From LGRD01 sp031378125 (GTDB lineage: Bacteria; Pseudomonadota; Gammaproteobacteria; Burkholderiales; Burkholderiaceae_C), in NCBI GenBank assembly GCA_031378125.1, contig JANNDW010000237.1, forward strand, positions 1 to 59,584: 59,584 bases of DNA. The letters are read 5' to 3'. Position numbers and translations under genes: made by a program. The notes under the pieces were generated by a model. That model did not search any database. It was not told where the DNA came from and saw only the letters and a list, made by a program, of their open reading frames with translations. Every line of letters begins with the position of its first letter. Positions within the stretch are counted from its first letter, which is position 1. Shown here piece by piece: positions 10,627 through 19,420 of the stretch.

Positions 10627-11663
10627 CGGTTGAACAGCCCGCACCTGAAACGTCGACCGCTACCGCGCTGCACTTTCGCAGGCTGCGATCCGGCCAGCTC
10701 GATCGTGACGGCGAAGTGCTCGGTGCGCGGCTGCTCGCCGCGGCGGGCCCGGCGACAGCGGGTTTGGCCGGCGTTGCCGTGCACGCCGAGTTGCTCGCCC
10801 CAGGAGACGCGACCCTGGACGTTTGGTTCACCGAACGGCCCGTCGCCACGCACCAACTGGGCTGCGTGCGCTACACCACGGATGGAGACTGGTTGCACGG
10901 CAGCGCCTCGCTGGATGCCGGCCTCGGCGAAGGTGGGCTGGAACAAGCGTCCTACCGCGTCTACTCAGACCTGTTTGCCGTGCTGGCCCGCCACACCAGC
11001 CCGCACCTGTTGCGCTTGTGGAACTACCTGCCGGGGATCAATGACGACGGCCATGGCCTGGAGCACTACCGCCACTTCAACATCGGCCGTCAACGGGCTT
11101 TCATCGCCGCCGGGCGCAGCGCGTTCGAGGGGTCGCCGGCAGCGTGTGCGCTGGGCACGCAAGGCGGGCCGCTGCAGGTCTATTTTTTGGCCGGACGCAA
11201 GGCCCCGTTGGCGATTGAGAACCCGCGCCAGGTGAGTGCGTATCACTACCCGAATCAATACGGCCCGCGCAGCCCGACGTTTTCACGCGCGGCACTCGCC
11301 GACGTGGGCGCAGGGCGGCACGCGCTGTTCATCTCTGGCACCGCCAGCATCGTCGGCCATGCCTCGGTGCATTTGGGCGATGTGTGCCGGCAGACCGAAG
11401 AAACGCTGCTCAACATCAACGCGGTGCTCGAAGCCACCGCGCGGCAGGCCGATGTTTGGTTGCCTGCCGAGGCACTGACCTGCACCGTGTACCTGCGCCG
11501 CCGGCAGGACCTGGCGCCGGTTCAACAGGTGCTGGAGCAACGGCTGGGCTCGCAAAGCCAGGCGGTGCGCACGGCCGTGTATCTGTTGGCCGACATCTGC
11601 CGCGCCGACTTGCTGGTGGAGATCGAGGCGCATGGATTCGCAGTGAGCGGAAGCGGCGCATGA
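10623..11663 (+). CDS. Chorismatase, XanB2/Hyg5-like hydroxybenzoate synthase
   Basis: A 346-residue protein with the pattern of the chorismatase family (FkbO/Hyg5/XanB2): a C-terminal half with a RidA-like fold including SAYHYPNQYGPRSPTFSRA and ISGTASIVGHASVHLGD. In Xanthomonas, XanB2 converts chorismate to 3- and 4-hydroxybenzoate, the former being the xanthomonadin starter. Here it opens the polyene cluster, which supports starter supply as its job; the exact product isomer cannot be read by eye. GTG start at 10623 follows a GAGG element and gives usual family length. Its stop overlaps the next ATG (ATGA). Confidence 0.85.
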   Translation: MTVEQPAPETSTATALHFRRLRSGQLDRDGEVLGARLLAAAGPATAGLAGVAVHAELLAPGDATLDVWFTERPVATHQLGCVRYTTDGDWLHGSASLDAGLGEGGLEQASYRVYSDLFAVLARHTSPHLLRLWNYLPGINDDGHGLEHYRHFNIGRQRAFIAAGRSAFEGSPAACALGTQGGPLQVYFLAGRKAPLAIENPRQVSAYHYPNQYGPRSPTFSRAALADVGAGRHALFISGTASIVGHASVHLGDVCRQTEETLLNINAVLEATARQADVWLPAEALTCTVYLRRRQDLAPVQQVLEQRLGSQSQAVRTAVYLLADICRADLLVEIEAHGFAVSGSGA

Positions 11664-12520
11664 GGCGCGCATTCGCCACCGCTGCATGGCTTGCGCTGCT
11701 CTGCACATCGGCCCAGGCCGATGAGACCGCAGCGCCCGCATCAACACCCGAAGGCACCGTGATGCGGCCGCTGTGGGAGCTGGGGATCGGCATGGCATCC
11801 CTGCGCTTGCCCGACTACCGCGGTTCAGACCAGAGCAGCACGCTCTGGCTGCCCTTGCCCTACGGTGTGTACCGCGGCAAGTGGCTGCGCGCCGACCGCG
11901 AAGGGGCGCGGGCCGTGCTGTTCGATGCGCAGTCTGTGGAGGTTGATTTGAGCGTGGCCGCTTCGCCACCCACGCGCAGCAAAGACAACGCAGCGCGCGC
12001 CGGCATGCCCGATCTGAAACCGGCCATCGAGTTCGGGCCCAACGTCAACCTGACGCTGGTGCGCTCAAGTGATCGAAAGCTCAAGCTCGATCTGCGCCTT
12101 CCGTTGCGCGCGGCCTTCACCGTGCAGAGCTCGCCCAAGGCGATCGGCATCACCTTCGCACCCAACCTCAACCTCGATCTGGTGGAGGTCGGTGGCGGCT
12201 GGAACATCGGCATGCTGTCCGGGCCGGTCTTCGCGGACCAGCGCTACCACGACCGTGTCTACGGCGTGGACGCGGCGTTTGCGACACCGCAGCGCAGCGC
12301 CTACCGGGCCGGGGGCGGGTACTCCGGGTGGCAGAACCTGGCCTCGCTGTCGCGCCGATTCAATAGCATCTGGGTGGGTGCTTTCCTGCGCCACGACAGC
12401 CTGCGCGGCGCGGCTTTTTCCGACAGCCCCTTGCTGCGGCGAGACAACGCCGTGACGCTGGGCTTTGGTGTTTCGTGGGTGCTCAGCACGTCGTCCGAAC
12501 TCGTGGCAACACCAGAGTGA
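11660..12520 (+). CDS. MipA/OmpV family outer-membrane protein
   Basis: A 286-residue protein with a cleavable signal peptide (ATAAWLALLCTSAQA) and alternating strand pattern ending in a hydrophobic C-terminal strand, as in beta-barrels. MipA/OmpV features are WELGIGMASLRLPDYRGSD near the N terminus and a repeated GPVFADQRYHDRVYG-type element. MipA scaffolds murein enzymes in E. coli; other members are porin-like. It is joined by 4-base overlaps to the chorismatase before it and the acyltransferase after it, so it belongs to the polyene operon, where an envelope or export role is inferred. Confidence 0.85.
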   Translation: MRRAFATAAWLALLCTSAQADETAAPASTPEGTVMRPLWELGIGMASLRLPDYRGSDQSSTLWLPLPYGVYRGKWLRADREGARAVLFDAQSVEVDLSVAASPPTRSKDNAARAGMPDLKPAIEFGPNVNLTLVRSSDRKLKLDLRLPLRAAFTVQSSPKAIGITFAPNLNLDLVEVGGGWNIGMLSGPVFADQRYHDRVYGVDAAFATPQRSAYRAGGGYSGWQNLASLSRRFNSIWVGAFLRHDSLRGAAFSDSPLLRRDNAVTLGFGVSWVLSTSSELVATPE

Positions 12521-13263
12521 GGTCTTGCTTGAGACTCCTGCAAGGCTGGGTTCAGAGTGTCTTGTTGTACCTGCTGCTGATTCAACTGGGGCTGATGTCG
12601 CTGTTGTGGAATTTGCTGTCCACGCTGCTGTTTCCATTGCTGGCGCCGCGGCGCGGCCAGGCGATCGGGCGAGCGGGCATTGCCCATGTTTATCGCAAGT
12701 TCTGGGGCATTGCCCAGTTCAGCGGCCTGTTGAAGGTGGACTCGGCCGAGCTGGACGCGCTGCGCGACGAGCCCACCGGCCTGATCATCGCCGCCAACCA
12801 CCCCAGCATGCTCGATGCGTTGCTGATCGTGGCTCGGTTGCCGCATGGCGTGTGTGTCATGAAGGCCGAGCTGATGCGCAATGTTTTTCTCGGTGCCGGC
12901 GCCCGGCTGGCGCGCTACATCCGCAACGACTCGCCGCGCAGCATGATCCGCGGTGCGGTGGCCAACCTGCGCGAGGGCGCGCACCTGGTGCTGTTCCCCG
13001 AAGGAACGCGCACCGTGCGGCGCCCGATCAACCCCTTTCGGCCCGGCGTTTCGCTGATCGCCCAACTGGCGCAGGTGCCGATCCAGACGGTCATCATCGA
13101 AACCGACTCGCCCTACCTGGGCAAGGGCTGGCCGATCTGGCGCAGGCCGCCCATGCCGGTGGTGTTTCGCCTGCGGCTGGGCCAGCGGTTTGCGCCGCAG
13201 GCCGATCACGCCGCGCTGTTGCGGCGGCTGGAGCAGTACTTCATTGAGGAGCTGAGTTCGTGA
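12517..13263 (+). CDS. PlsC-type lysophospholipid acyltransferase, paralogue 1
   Basis: A 248-residue membrane acyltransferase with an N-terminal helix (VLLYLLLIQLGLMSLLW), catalytic NHPSMLD (HX4D, about 94-100) and LVLFPEGTRTVRRP as the substrate-binding FPEGTR block. The family moves acyl groups from ACP or CoA to a hydroxyl, here presumably within polyene-lipid assembly. The GTG start overlaps the previous stop (GTGA). It is clearly paralogous to the gene at 17703-18572; both share ARLARYIRNDSP and PYLGKGWP. Which acyl acceptor each uses is unknown. Confidence 0.9.
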   Translation: MRSCLRLLQGWVQSVLLYLLLIQLGLMSLLWNLLSTLLFPLLAPRRGQAIGRAGIAHVYRKFWGIAQFSGLLKVDSAELDALRDEPTGLIIAANHPSMLDALLIVARLPHGVCVMKAELMRNVFLGAGARLARYIRNDSPRSMIRGAVANLREGAHLVLFPEGTRTVRRPINPFRPGVSLIAQLAQVPIQTVIIETDSPYLGKGWPIWRRPPMPVVFRLRLGQRFAPQADHAALLRRLEQYFIEELSS

Positions 13264-14036
13264 CCGCCAGCGCGTCGCATCTGGTCATCATCCCCAGCTA
13301 CAACACCGGCGCCGCGCTGTACCCGACGGTGCGGGACGCACGCGCCCACTGGACGCCCGTGTGGGTGGTGGTCGACGGCAGCACCGACGGCAGTGCGGAA
13401 GTTCTGCGCCACATGGCGGCGGCCGACCCCGGCCTGAAGGTGCTGGTCCTGGCCACCAACCAGGGCAAGGGAGCGGCCGTGTTGCACGGCCTTCAGGCGG
13501 CGCGGCAGGCCGGCTACAGCCACGCGCTGACCATGGACTCCGACGGTCAACATCCGGCGCGCTTGATCGAAGCCTTCATGCGCGCTTCGCAGCAGCGCCC
13601 CGACGCGATGGTGCTGGGGCGGCCGGTGTTCGACGCATCGGCGCCGCTGCTGCGGGTTCGCGGCCGGCGCGTCTCGAACGGGTGGACCCACTTGGAGACG
13701 CTCGGCGCGGGCATCGCCGATTCTCTGTATGGCTTTCGCGTCTACCCGATCGCCGAATTGATGGCGGTGATGCGCGGCCAGCGCTGGATGCGGCGTTTCG
13801 ATTTCGACACCGAAGCCGTCGTTCGTCTCGCCTGGCGCGGAGTCACCCCAATCAACCTGGCCGCTCCGGTGAAGTACCTGCGGCCCGACGAAGGGGGTGT
13901 CTCGCATTTTCGCTACGGCCGCGACAATCTGCTGCTGACCTGGATGCACCTGCGCCTGATGCTGGAATTCGTCGTCAGGCTGCCAAACCTGGTGTGGCGG
14001 CGCCTCACCGGCCGGCCACCGTTTCAGCCACGCTGA
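13260..14036 (+). CDS. Family 2 glycosyltransferase
   Basis: A 258-residue GT2 enzyme with a GT-A fold: LVIIPSYNTGAALYPTV at the N terminus, VVDGSTDGSAEVL, then ALTMDSDGQHP with the DxD-like metal site. The C-terminal part (RFDFDTEAVVRLAWRG) resembles dolichyl-phosphate-mannose-synthase-like transferases. No multi-helix tail is present. It overlaps the acyltransferase by GTGA and may add a sugar to the polyene head or lipid carrier. Donor and acceptor cannot be determined. Confidence 0.9.
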   Translation: MTASASHLVIIPSYNTGAALYPTVRDARAHWTPVWVVVDGSTDGSAEVLRHMAAADPGLKVLVLATNQGKGAAVLHGLQAARQAGYSHALTMDSDGQHPARLIEAFMRASQQRPDAMVLGRPVFDASAPLLRVRGRRVSNGWTHLETLGAGIADSLYGFRVYPIAELMAVMRGQRWMRRFDFDTEAVVRLAWRGVTPINLAAPVKYLRPDEGGVSHFRYGRDNLLLTWMHLRLMLEFVVRLPNLVWRRLTGRPPFQPR

Positions 14037-14141
14037 TCGATGCGGATTTCGTTAGCAAATGCAGCCGTCGCGGGGTTGCGAACGTCTCGCCTTGACCGGC
14101 TGGTGTAAGGTGCCGGCGTCGATCGATTTGGAGCCCATTGA

Positions 14142-15059
14142 ATGCACAGCCTGAACATGAGGCGCAGGAACCTGCTGATCGCTGCGCTCGCCGCACCCTC
14201 GCTGCCTTTACTGCACGGCTGCGCCGCGCCGTTGCCGGTGTCCCTCAATGCGGCCAGCACGCCCGCGGCCCAAGCCTTGCTGAAGGAAAGCGCCTCGGCG
14301 CACGGTCTGAAGGCGTTTCAGGCGATCCAGGACCTGAGCGTGAGCTACGGGGGCGAATGGCGCGCGCTGATCGGCAAGCTGCAGCCGGCCTTGGTGGATT
14401 CGAGTTTCCGCAACAGTTCCGAAGAGCGGCTGCTGTTGCGTGAAGGCGTGGTGGCCCAGGCGCACACGGGTTCCGGCGGGCGCAAGCAGGTGTTGCGCAA
14501 GGCCGGCAGCACGGCGCCGGGCGAGGTGCGCGTCTGGTTCAACGGTGAAGAGGCACGCGATGCGGAACGCCGCGCCGCCGCCGCCCTGGTGGCCGATGCC
14601 TACCCGCTGTTCCTGCTCGGGCCGATGTTGCTCGTGGACCGGCCTTTGGTGATGGAGCTTGGCGAGATCGAATGGGTCAACGAACACTCCTGCGATGTGC
14701 TGCGCCTGCAGTTGGCCCCGGGCCTGGGCCATGCCCGGGTGGACCAGGTCGCGCTCTTCATCGACCGCAAGGAGCGTTTGATGCGCCGGGTGCGCTTCAC
14801 GCTGGACGGGCTGGAATCGACCAAGGGCGCCATCGCCGAAGTGGAAACCTTTGATCACCAGACGCTGCACGGCGTGCGCTGGCCGACCCGTTTCTACGAG
14901 CGGCTGGTGCGCCCCTTGCGCATGCCCGTGCACGACTGGAACCTGACCGGGCTGGACATCAACCGTGGACTTCGCGCTAGCGACATGGAGGGCGCGCAGT
15001 TTCAAGGTGCGGCCGTGGCACGCGCTGCCGCGTTGGCCAAGCGGCCCGCGGCGGGCTGA
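14142..15059 (+). CDS. Putative lipoprotein of the polyene cluster, LolA/LolB-like in style
   Basis: A 305-residue protein beginning MHSLNMRRRNLLIAALAAPS and reaching a lipobox-like LLHGC, so it is probably an exported lipoprotein; the RRR stretch could permit Tat export. The rest is strand-rich, with VDQVALFIDRKERLMRRVRF, similar in style to outer-membrane lipoprotein-sorting proteins. No family was firmly recognised. It follows the glycosyltransferase by about 105 bases and converges on the ketosynthase gene. The start may be the second methionine (14157). A role in carrying the product across the periplasm is inference. Confidence 0.65.
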   Translation: MHSLNMRRRNLLIAALAAPSLPLLHGCAAPLPVSLNAASTPAAQALLKESASAHGLKAFQAIQDLSVSYGGEWRALIGKLQPALVDSSFRNSSEERLLLREGVVAQAHTGSGGRKQVLRKAGSTAPGEVRVWFNGEEARDAERRAAAALVADAYPLFLLGPMLLVDRPLVMELGEIEWVNEHSCDVLRLQLAPGLGHARVDQVALFIDRKERLMRRVRFTLDGLESTKGAIAEVETFDHQTLHGVRWPTRFYERLVRPLRMPVHDWNLTGLDINRGLRASDMEGAQFQGAAVARAAALAKRPAAG

Positions 15060-15071
15060 CTCTTGAGAAAC

Positions 15072-15145
15072 AAACGCCGGGCCGCCCCAAGTGTTTCCCA
15101 CCCCCTCGGGGGGCGGACGACGTAGGTCGTCGGCCTGGGGGCGCT
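15072..15145. repeat. GC-rich palindromic intergenic repeat, copy 2
   Basis: Reverse-orientation copy of the element in the livG-livF gap: CGCCGGGCCGCCCCAAG followed by CCCCCTCGGGGGG and a GACGACGTAGGTCGTC palindrome. It lies between convergent genes, where it could also act as a bidirectional terminator. Confidence 0.6.
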
Positions 15146-15146
15146 C

Positions 15147-16352
15147 TCAGGCTCGCTTGAAAAGCAGCACCGAATTCGTGCCGCCGAAGGCGAACGAATT
15201 GCTGATCGCCGCCCGCAGCCCGGGCATGGCCTCGCAATTTTTTCGCACCAGGTTCAGCCGGCACGCCGGGTCGACCTGATCGCAATGCGCATTGGGCGGC
15301 ACCTGGCCGTGGTGCAACGCGAGCACCGTCACCGCCGCTTCCAGCGCGCCGGTGGCGCCCAGCAGGTGGCCATGCAGCGCCTTGGTGGAGCTGACGCGCA
15401 GCTGCTCGATGTGATTGCCCCACACGCCGCACAGCGCCTCGCTTTCGATCGCGTCGCCGACCTTGGTGGCCGTGCCGTGGGCATTGCAGTAGCCCACGTC
15501 GGCGGGCGTCAAGCCGGCCTGGCCGAGGGCCGCGCGCAAGGCCCGTTGCTGGCCCGGAGCGTCGGGTTTGGTGAGGTGCGTGGCGTCGCTGCTGAGGCCC
15601 CAGCCGGCCAGCTCCGCATAGCTGCGTGCGCCGCGTTGCCGGGCATGTGAGGACGACTCCAGCACGACGAAGGCGGCGCCTTCACCGAGCACGAACCCGC
15701 AGCGGTCGATGGCGAACGGCCGGCATGCGCTGGCGGCTTGCCCGGGCGAGAAGCTCGCCAGCGTTTGCATCGCCTGCCAGGCCGCGATGACGCCGGGCAC
15801 GATCAGCGCTTCGCTGCCGCCGGCGATGGCCACATCGACCTCGCCGTGAAGGATGGCCTTGGCGGCCTCGGCGATGGCCACCGCCGCCGATGCGCAGGCC
15901 ACCGAGTACGTGAGCACCGGGCCTTTGACGCCGTTGCGCATGGCCACATGGGCCGCCGGGGCATTGAGCATGAAGGCCGGGATGGTGAGCGGCGGCACCC
16001 GCCCGTTGCGGTTGCCGGCCGCGTAGGCCGCTTCGAGGGCGGACGCGCCGCCCATGCCGCAGCCCACATAGACGCCGATCCGTTCGGGATCGACATCAAG
16101 GCCGGCGCCGCAGTCTTTGATGGCCAGGTCGGCCGCGGCCACGGCGAGCTGGCTGACCCGGTCCACACCGGCGAGTTGCAGGCGTGTGAACCAGCGCGTC
16201 TCGTCGAAAGCCACCGTGGCGGCGGCGGCCGGCTTGGGCAGGTCGGGGAAGACCTCGCGAACGGCCGATTCGCCGCGCATCAACGCCGAAAAGACGCCAT
16301 CGGCGTCATTGCCGTGCGGCGAGACCAAGCCGATGCCGCTGACGACCACCAT
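15147..16352 (-). CDS. Beta-ketoacyl-ACP synthase 1 of the polyene cluster
   Basis: A 401-residue FabF-type condensing enzyme with a complete active site: Cys153 (YSVACASA), His292 (NAHGTAT) and His329 (HGHLLGATG). The C terminus has NSFAFGGTNSVLLF. It would catalyse decarboxylative extension of the growing aryl polyene on ACP. Start MVVVSGIGLV was chosen because it aligns with the family; ten further upstream codons are possible. It is the last gene of a small unit with the ACP and PAP2 genes, separate from the second ketosynthase in the long operon. Confidence 0.93.
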   Translation of the reverse strand: MVVVSGIGLVSPHGNDADGVFSALMRGESAVREVFPDLPKPAAAATVAFDETRWFTRLQLAGVDRVSQLAVAAADLAIKDCGAGLDVDPERIGVYVGCGMGGASALEAAYAAGNRNGRVPPLTIPAFMLNAPAAHVAMRNGVKGPVLTYSVACASAAVAIAEAAKAILHGEVDVAIAGGSEALIVPGVIAAWQAMQTLASFSPGQAASACRPFAIDRCGFVLGEGAAFVVLESSSHARQRGARSYAELAGWGLSSDATHLTKPDAPGQQRALRAALGQAGLTPADVGYCNAHGTATKVGDAIESEALCGVWGNHIEQLRVSSTKALHGHLLGATGALEAAVTVLALHHGQVPPNAHCDQVDPACRLNLVRKNCEAMPGLRAAISNSFAFGGTNSVLLFKRA

Positions 16353-16416
16353 GGGTTGAACCCTTAAGCGCAAGCGCCGCACTGCCGGAGACGGCAGCCG
16401 CTGCGGGCAACCGCCG

Positions 16417-16656
16417 TCATGCCGTTTGCGATGTCCGGAGTTCGTCCACCGCCGCGGCCAAATCGGCCAGCGTGTCGACGTTGGAATATTTTTCGGGGAC
16501 CGAAATACCGTAATGGTCTTCGATCGAGAAGAGAAACTCCACCAGCGTCAGCGAATCGATGCCGTGTCCGCGCATCGACGCGTGCGGGTCGAGCGCCGCC
16601 GGCTCGACGCCGTACTTCTTGTGGATCAGGTCTTGTATTTCCTCTAGCGAACTCAT
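16417..16656 (-). CDS. Acyl carrier protein 1
   Basis: A 79-residue acidic acyl carrier protein. The phosphopantetheine attachment serine is Ser35 in GIDSLTLVEF. Helix pattern and length are normal for ACP. It lies 64 bases before the ketosynthase on the same strand. A second, less similar ACP is at 29996-30265. The division of labour is unknown: one may carry the starter aryl unit and the other the extension chain. Confidence 0.93.
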   Translation of the reverse strand: MSSLEEIQDLIHKKYGVEPAALDPHASMRGHGIDSLTLVEFLFSIEDHYGISVPEKYSNVDTLADLAAAVDELRTSQTA

Positions 16657-16737
16657 TGCCCGAACTCCCTCGCGGCGCTGTCACGCTGTGCAAGCGATGC
16701 GCTGCGGCCCATCGATGTGTGCGTCGAATGATAGCTG

Positions 16738-17373
16738 CTAGCAGTTCGGCCAGGCGCGCCGCTCGGCAGGCCGCCAGCGCAGCGAAGCCCATGCAAACAA
16801 GATGCCCAGCAGCACACCCGCCAGCACGTCCAGCACCACATGTTGTTTGATCGCAAGCGTGGAGTAGACGATCAGCATCAACCAGCCGCCGTTCAGCACG
16901 CGCAGCCGCCGCGGCGCGCTCACCTGACGCAACAAGTGGTCGACCCAGATCGCGCTGAACACGGCCGTAGCCACGTGCAGCGAGGGGCAGGCGTTGCCGG
17001 CCGCATCCACACCCTGAAGCATCGCGAAGGCAGGGTGGCGCGCCAAGTCCAGCCCCTGCACGAGCGCAGGCACGGCGGTGGGGACGAAGTAAAAGCACGC
17101 CAAGCCCGCCAGACACAGCGCACCGATCCATAAACCGTAGACGATCAGCTGGCGCAGGCCCAACTGCAGGCCGGGCGCGATGCCCACATACAACCAAAGC
17201 GACACGTACGGCACGAGAGCCGCGGGCTGGAAGGGAATGGCGCGGTCCAGCGCTGTCAGCGGCATCTGAATCACCGGATAGGCCGGATGGCGCAGCACGT
17301 GGAAGTACGCCACGAAGAAGACCCACATGAACAAGGAGATGCCGACGGCCTTCAACCAAAGCAGTCGACGCAT
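16738..17373 (-). CDS. PAP2-family membrane phosphatase
   Basis: A 211-residue multi-helix protein with PAP2 phosphatase motifs ACPSLHVA (PSLH) and STLAIKQHVVLDVLAG (SX5HX3D). Five or six helices can be followed. The family hydrolyses lipid phosphates or pyrophosphates at the membrane surface; related genes occur in polyene clusters. Start choice is uncertain: the frame stays open up to 17616, with another ATG at 17562, but the extra part is proline/arginine-rich and resembles non-coding sequence. It begins the PAP2-ACP-ketosynthase unit. Confidence 0.85.
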   Translation of the reverse strand: MRRLLWLKAVGISLFMWVFFVAYFHVLRHPAYPVIQMPLTALDRAIPFQPAALVPYVSLWLYVGIAPGLQLGLRQLIVYGLWIGALCLAGLACFYFVPTAVPALVQGLDLARHPAFAMLQGVDAAGNACPSLHVATAVFSAIWVDHLLRQVSAPRRLRVLNGGWLMLIVYSTLAIKQHVVLDVLAGVLLGILFAWASLRWRPAERRAWPNC

Positions 17374-17702
17374 CCGCAGCCACGTCTGCGCCGTCCAAGG
17401 GGAGCCTTTGCTGGCAGGCGCTTCGATGCGCGTGGGCCGTTGTGGGGTTCTGCGCTCCGGCACGGGGGTGGCTGCGGGTGAGGGGGGTGGGCAAAAGCGG
17501 GTGGAGATTACCAGTTGCCCATACCGGAAATGGCGGGTCCGCCGCCACCTCTGGGGTGACATGGCGGAGCCGGCCCTGGCAAAGACCGGCTCGAGATGAA
17601 TTTTGGGATAATCCAAGCGTCACTTCGATGACCGCGCCGCGCTTCGGCAGCCAGCGCGCATCCCGGCCCACGCTGCTTACCTCTCACCGCCGTCAGGCTG
17701 TC
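17374..17702. other. Divergent intergenic region between PAP2 and acyltransferase genes
   Basis: About 330 bases separating divergent genes. It should hold promoters for both. On the plus strand an extended -10 (TGG then GATAAT, 17604-17612) is visible. The rest stays open on the minus strand, so a longer PAP2 N terminus cannot be excluded. Confidence 0.45.
17604..17612 (+). promoter_or_regulatory. Candidate extended -10 promoter of acyltransferase paralogue 2
   Basis: TGG followed by GATAAT forms an extended -10 element. The start codon is about 90 bases downstream. No good -35 hexamer is seen, which is tolerated by extended -10 promoters. Confidence 0.35.
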
Positions 17703-18572
17703 ATGACCCAGGCGACAAACTCCTCCCCTGCGCCCGCTGTCGAGCACGCTGGTGGCATGCTTGCCGGGGGAGGCCTGGGCGCTCGGGTGCGCCCGGGCGC
17801 CCGACAGCGGCTGGGGCGCATGCTGCGCACCTTGCTCGTGCCGCTGGCCTGGTTGGCGCTGCAGATGCAACTGCTGCTGCTGGGGCTGGTGTCGATCGTG
17901 TGGAACATGGTTGCGCTGGCGCTGTATCCGTTGCTGCCGCGCGCGACGGGCAGGCGCCTGGGGCGGGCGATGATCTCTTGGGGTTACCGCATGTTTTGGC
18001 GCGTTGCTGCGTGCAGCGGCATGCTCCGGCTCGATACGCGGGCGCTGGACGCACTGCGCGACGAGCCCGGCCTGATCGTGGTGGCCAACCACCCCAGCAT
18101 GCTCGACGCGCTGATGCTGGTGGCGCGGCTCCCCCGCAGCGCCTGCGTGATGAAGGCCAGCCTGATGCGCAACCCGTTTCTGTGGCCGGGTGCGCGGCTG
18201 GCGCGCTACATCCGCAACGACTCGCCGCACGGCATGGTGCGGCGGGCGGTTGAAGACCTGCACCACGGCGGGCAGCTGGTGCTGTTCCCCGAGGGCACAC
18301 GCACCACGCGGCAGCCGATCAACGCCTTCCGCCCCGGCTTCACGCTGATCGCCAAGCTCGCGCAGGCGCCGATCCAGGCGGTCTTCATCGACTCCGATTC
18401 GCCTTATCTCGGCAAAGGCTGGCCGCTGTGGCGCCTGCCGCCGTTGCCCATCGTGTTCTCGGTGCGCATGGGCCGGCGCTTCGCGCCGCAGCAAGACCAC
18501 GCCGCGCTGCTGGCCGAGATCGAAGCCCACTTCGCCGCGGGCGTGCACCGGCCGCAGGCTTCGGCGAAATGA
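17703..18572 (+). CDS. PlsC-type lysophospholipid acyltransferase, paralogue 2
   Basis: A 289-residue acyltransferase with NHPSMLD (about 129-135), QLVLFPEGTRTTRQP, and an N-terminal helix after a 40-residue Gly/Arg-rich extension. It is paralogous to the acyltransferase at 12517-13263 along the whole catalytic domain, with several identical blocks, but differs at many positions and in the N terminus. It is a single-gene plus-strand unit between two minus-strand polyene units. It likely acylates a hydroxyl acceptor in the same pathway. Confidence 0.9.
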   Translation: MTQATNSSPAPAVEHAGGMLAGGGLGARVRPGARQRLGRMLRTLLVPLAWLALQMQLLLLGLVSIVWNMVALALYPLLPRATGRRLGRAMISWGYRMFWRVAACSGMLRLDTRALDALRDEPGLIVVANHPSMLDALMLVARLPRSACVMKASLMRNPFLWPGARLARYIRNDSPHGMVRRAVEDLHHGGQLVLFPEGTRTTRQPINAFRPGFTLIAKLAQAPIQAVFIDSDSPYLGKGWPLWRLPPLPIVFSVRMGRRFAPQQDHAALLAEIEAHFAAGVHRPQASAK

Positions 18573-18682
18573 ACTTTGTGAAGATCAGGCGGCCGTCGCG
18601 CCCCGCGGTGCGCGGTGCGCGGTGCGCAGCGGGCGGCCCGTTGCGGCAGCCCGCGCCGCAACCGATGAGCCTGGCGGCATCG

Positions 18683-19420
18683 TCAGATCATCGCGCCGTT
18701 GATCGAGATCACCTGCCCGCTGATGTAGCCGGCCCGCACGGACGCCAGAAAGCCGACCAAAGCCGCCACCTCGGGCGCGGTGCCGGCCCGCTTCATTGGC
18801 ACCATGCGCTCGATCATCGCCTTGTCGAACACTTGCCCGGCCATGCCCGAATCGATGATGCCGGGGGCCACCGCATTCACCGTGATGCCGCGGCTGGCGA
18901 CCTCGAGCGCCAGCGCCTTGGTCGCGCTGTTGAGCGCGCCCTTGGCGGCGGCGTAGTTCACCTGGCCTCGGTTGCCGGCAAGGGCGGCCACCGAAGTGAT
19001 GTTGATGATGCGGCCCCAGCGGGTGCGGATCATCGGCATCATCAGCGGCTGCGTCACGTTGAAAAAACCGTTCAGCGACACGTCGATCACCTCGCGCCAT
19101 TGCGCCTCGCGCAGCGCCGGAAAGACCGCGTCGTCGTGCTTGCCGGCGTTGTTGACCAGGATCTGCACCGGCCCTTGCGCGAGCAGCCTCTCGCAGGCGG
19201 CGTGGGTGGCGGTGCGATCGGTCAGATCGAATGCGCAGGCTTCGGCGCTGCCGCCGGCGGCACGTATTTCATCCGCCAAGGCCTGCGCAGCGTCCAGCCG
19301 ATGGTTCGCGTGCGCGATGACATGCGCGCCGTCTTGCGCCAGTTGCAGCGCGATCGCGCGGCCGATCGCACCACTGGCCCCGGTGACCAGCGCGCGTTTG
19401 TTGGAAGCAGCTTCGTTCAT
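18683..19420 (-). CDS. FabG-type 3-ketoacyl-ACP reductase
   Basis: A 245-residue short-chain dehydrogenase with NADPH motif TGASGAIG (13-20), ILVNNAG, and catalytic Asn117, Ser143, Tyr156 and Lys160 (YAAAK). The length and the C-terminal YISGQVISINGAMI fit FabG. It would reduce the beta-keto group after each condensation. It is the last gene of the long minus-strand polyene operon and its ATG overlaps the dehydratase stop (ATGA). Confidence 0.93.
   Translation of the reverse strand: MNEAASNKRALVTGASGAIGRAIALQLAQDGAHVIAHANHRLDAAQALADEIRAAGGSAEACAFDLTDRTATHAACERLLAQGPVQILVNNAGKHDDAVFPALREAQWREVIDVSLNGFFNVTQPLMMPMIRTRWGRIINITSVAALAGNRGQVNYAAAKGALNSATKALALEVASRGITVNAVAPGIIDSGMAGQVFDKAMIERMVPMKRAGTAPEVAALVGFLASVRAGYISGQVISINGAMI

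Noticed and set aside
12517..18572. Assembly duplication as the cause of the two acyltransferases
   Set aside because: The copies differ at many nucleotide positions and in their N termini and flanking genes, so they are true paralogues.
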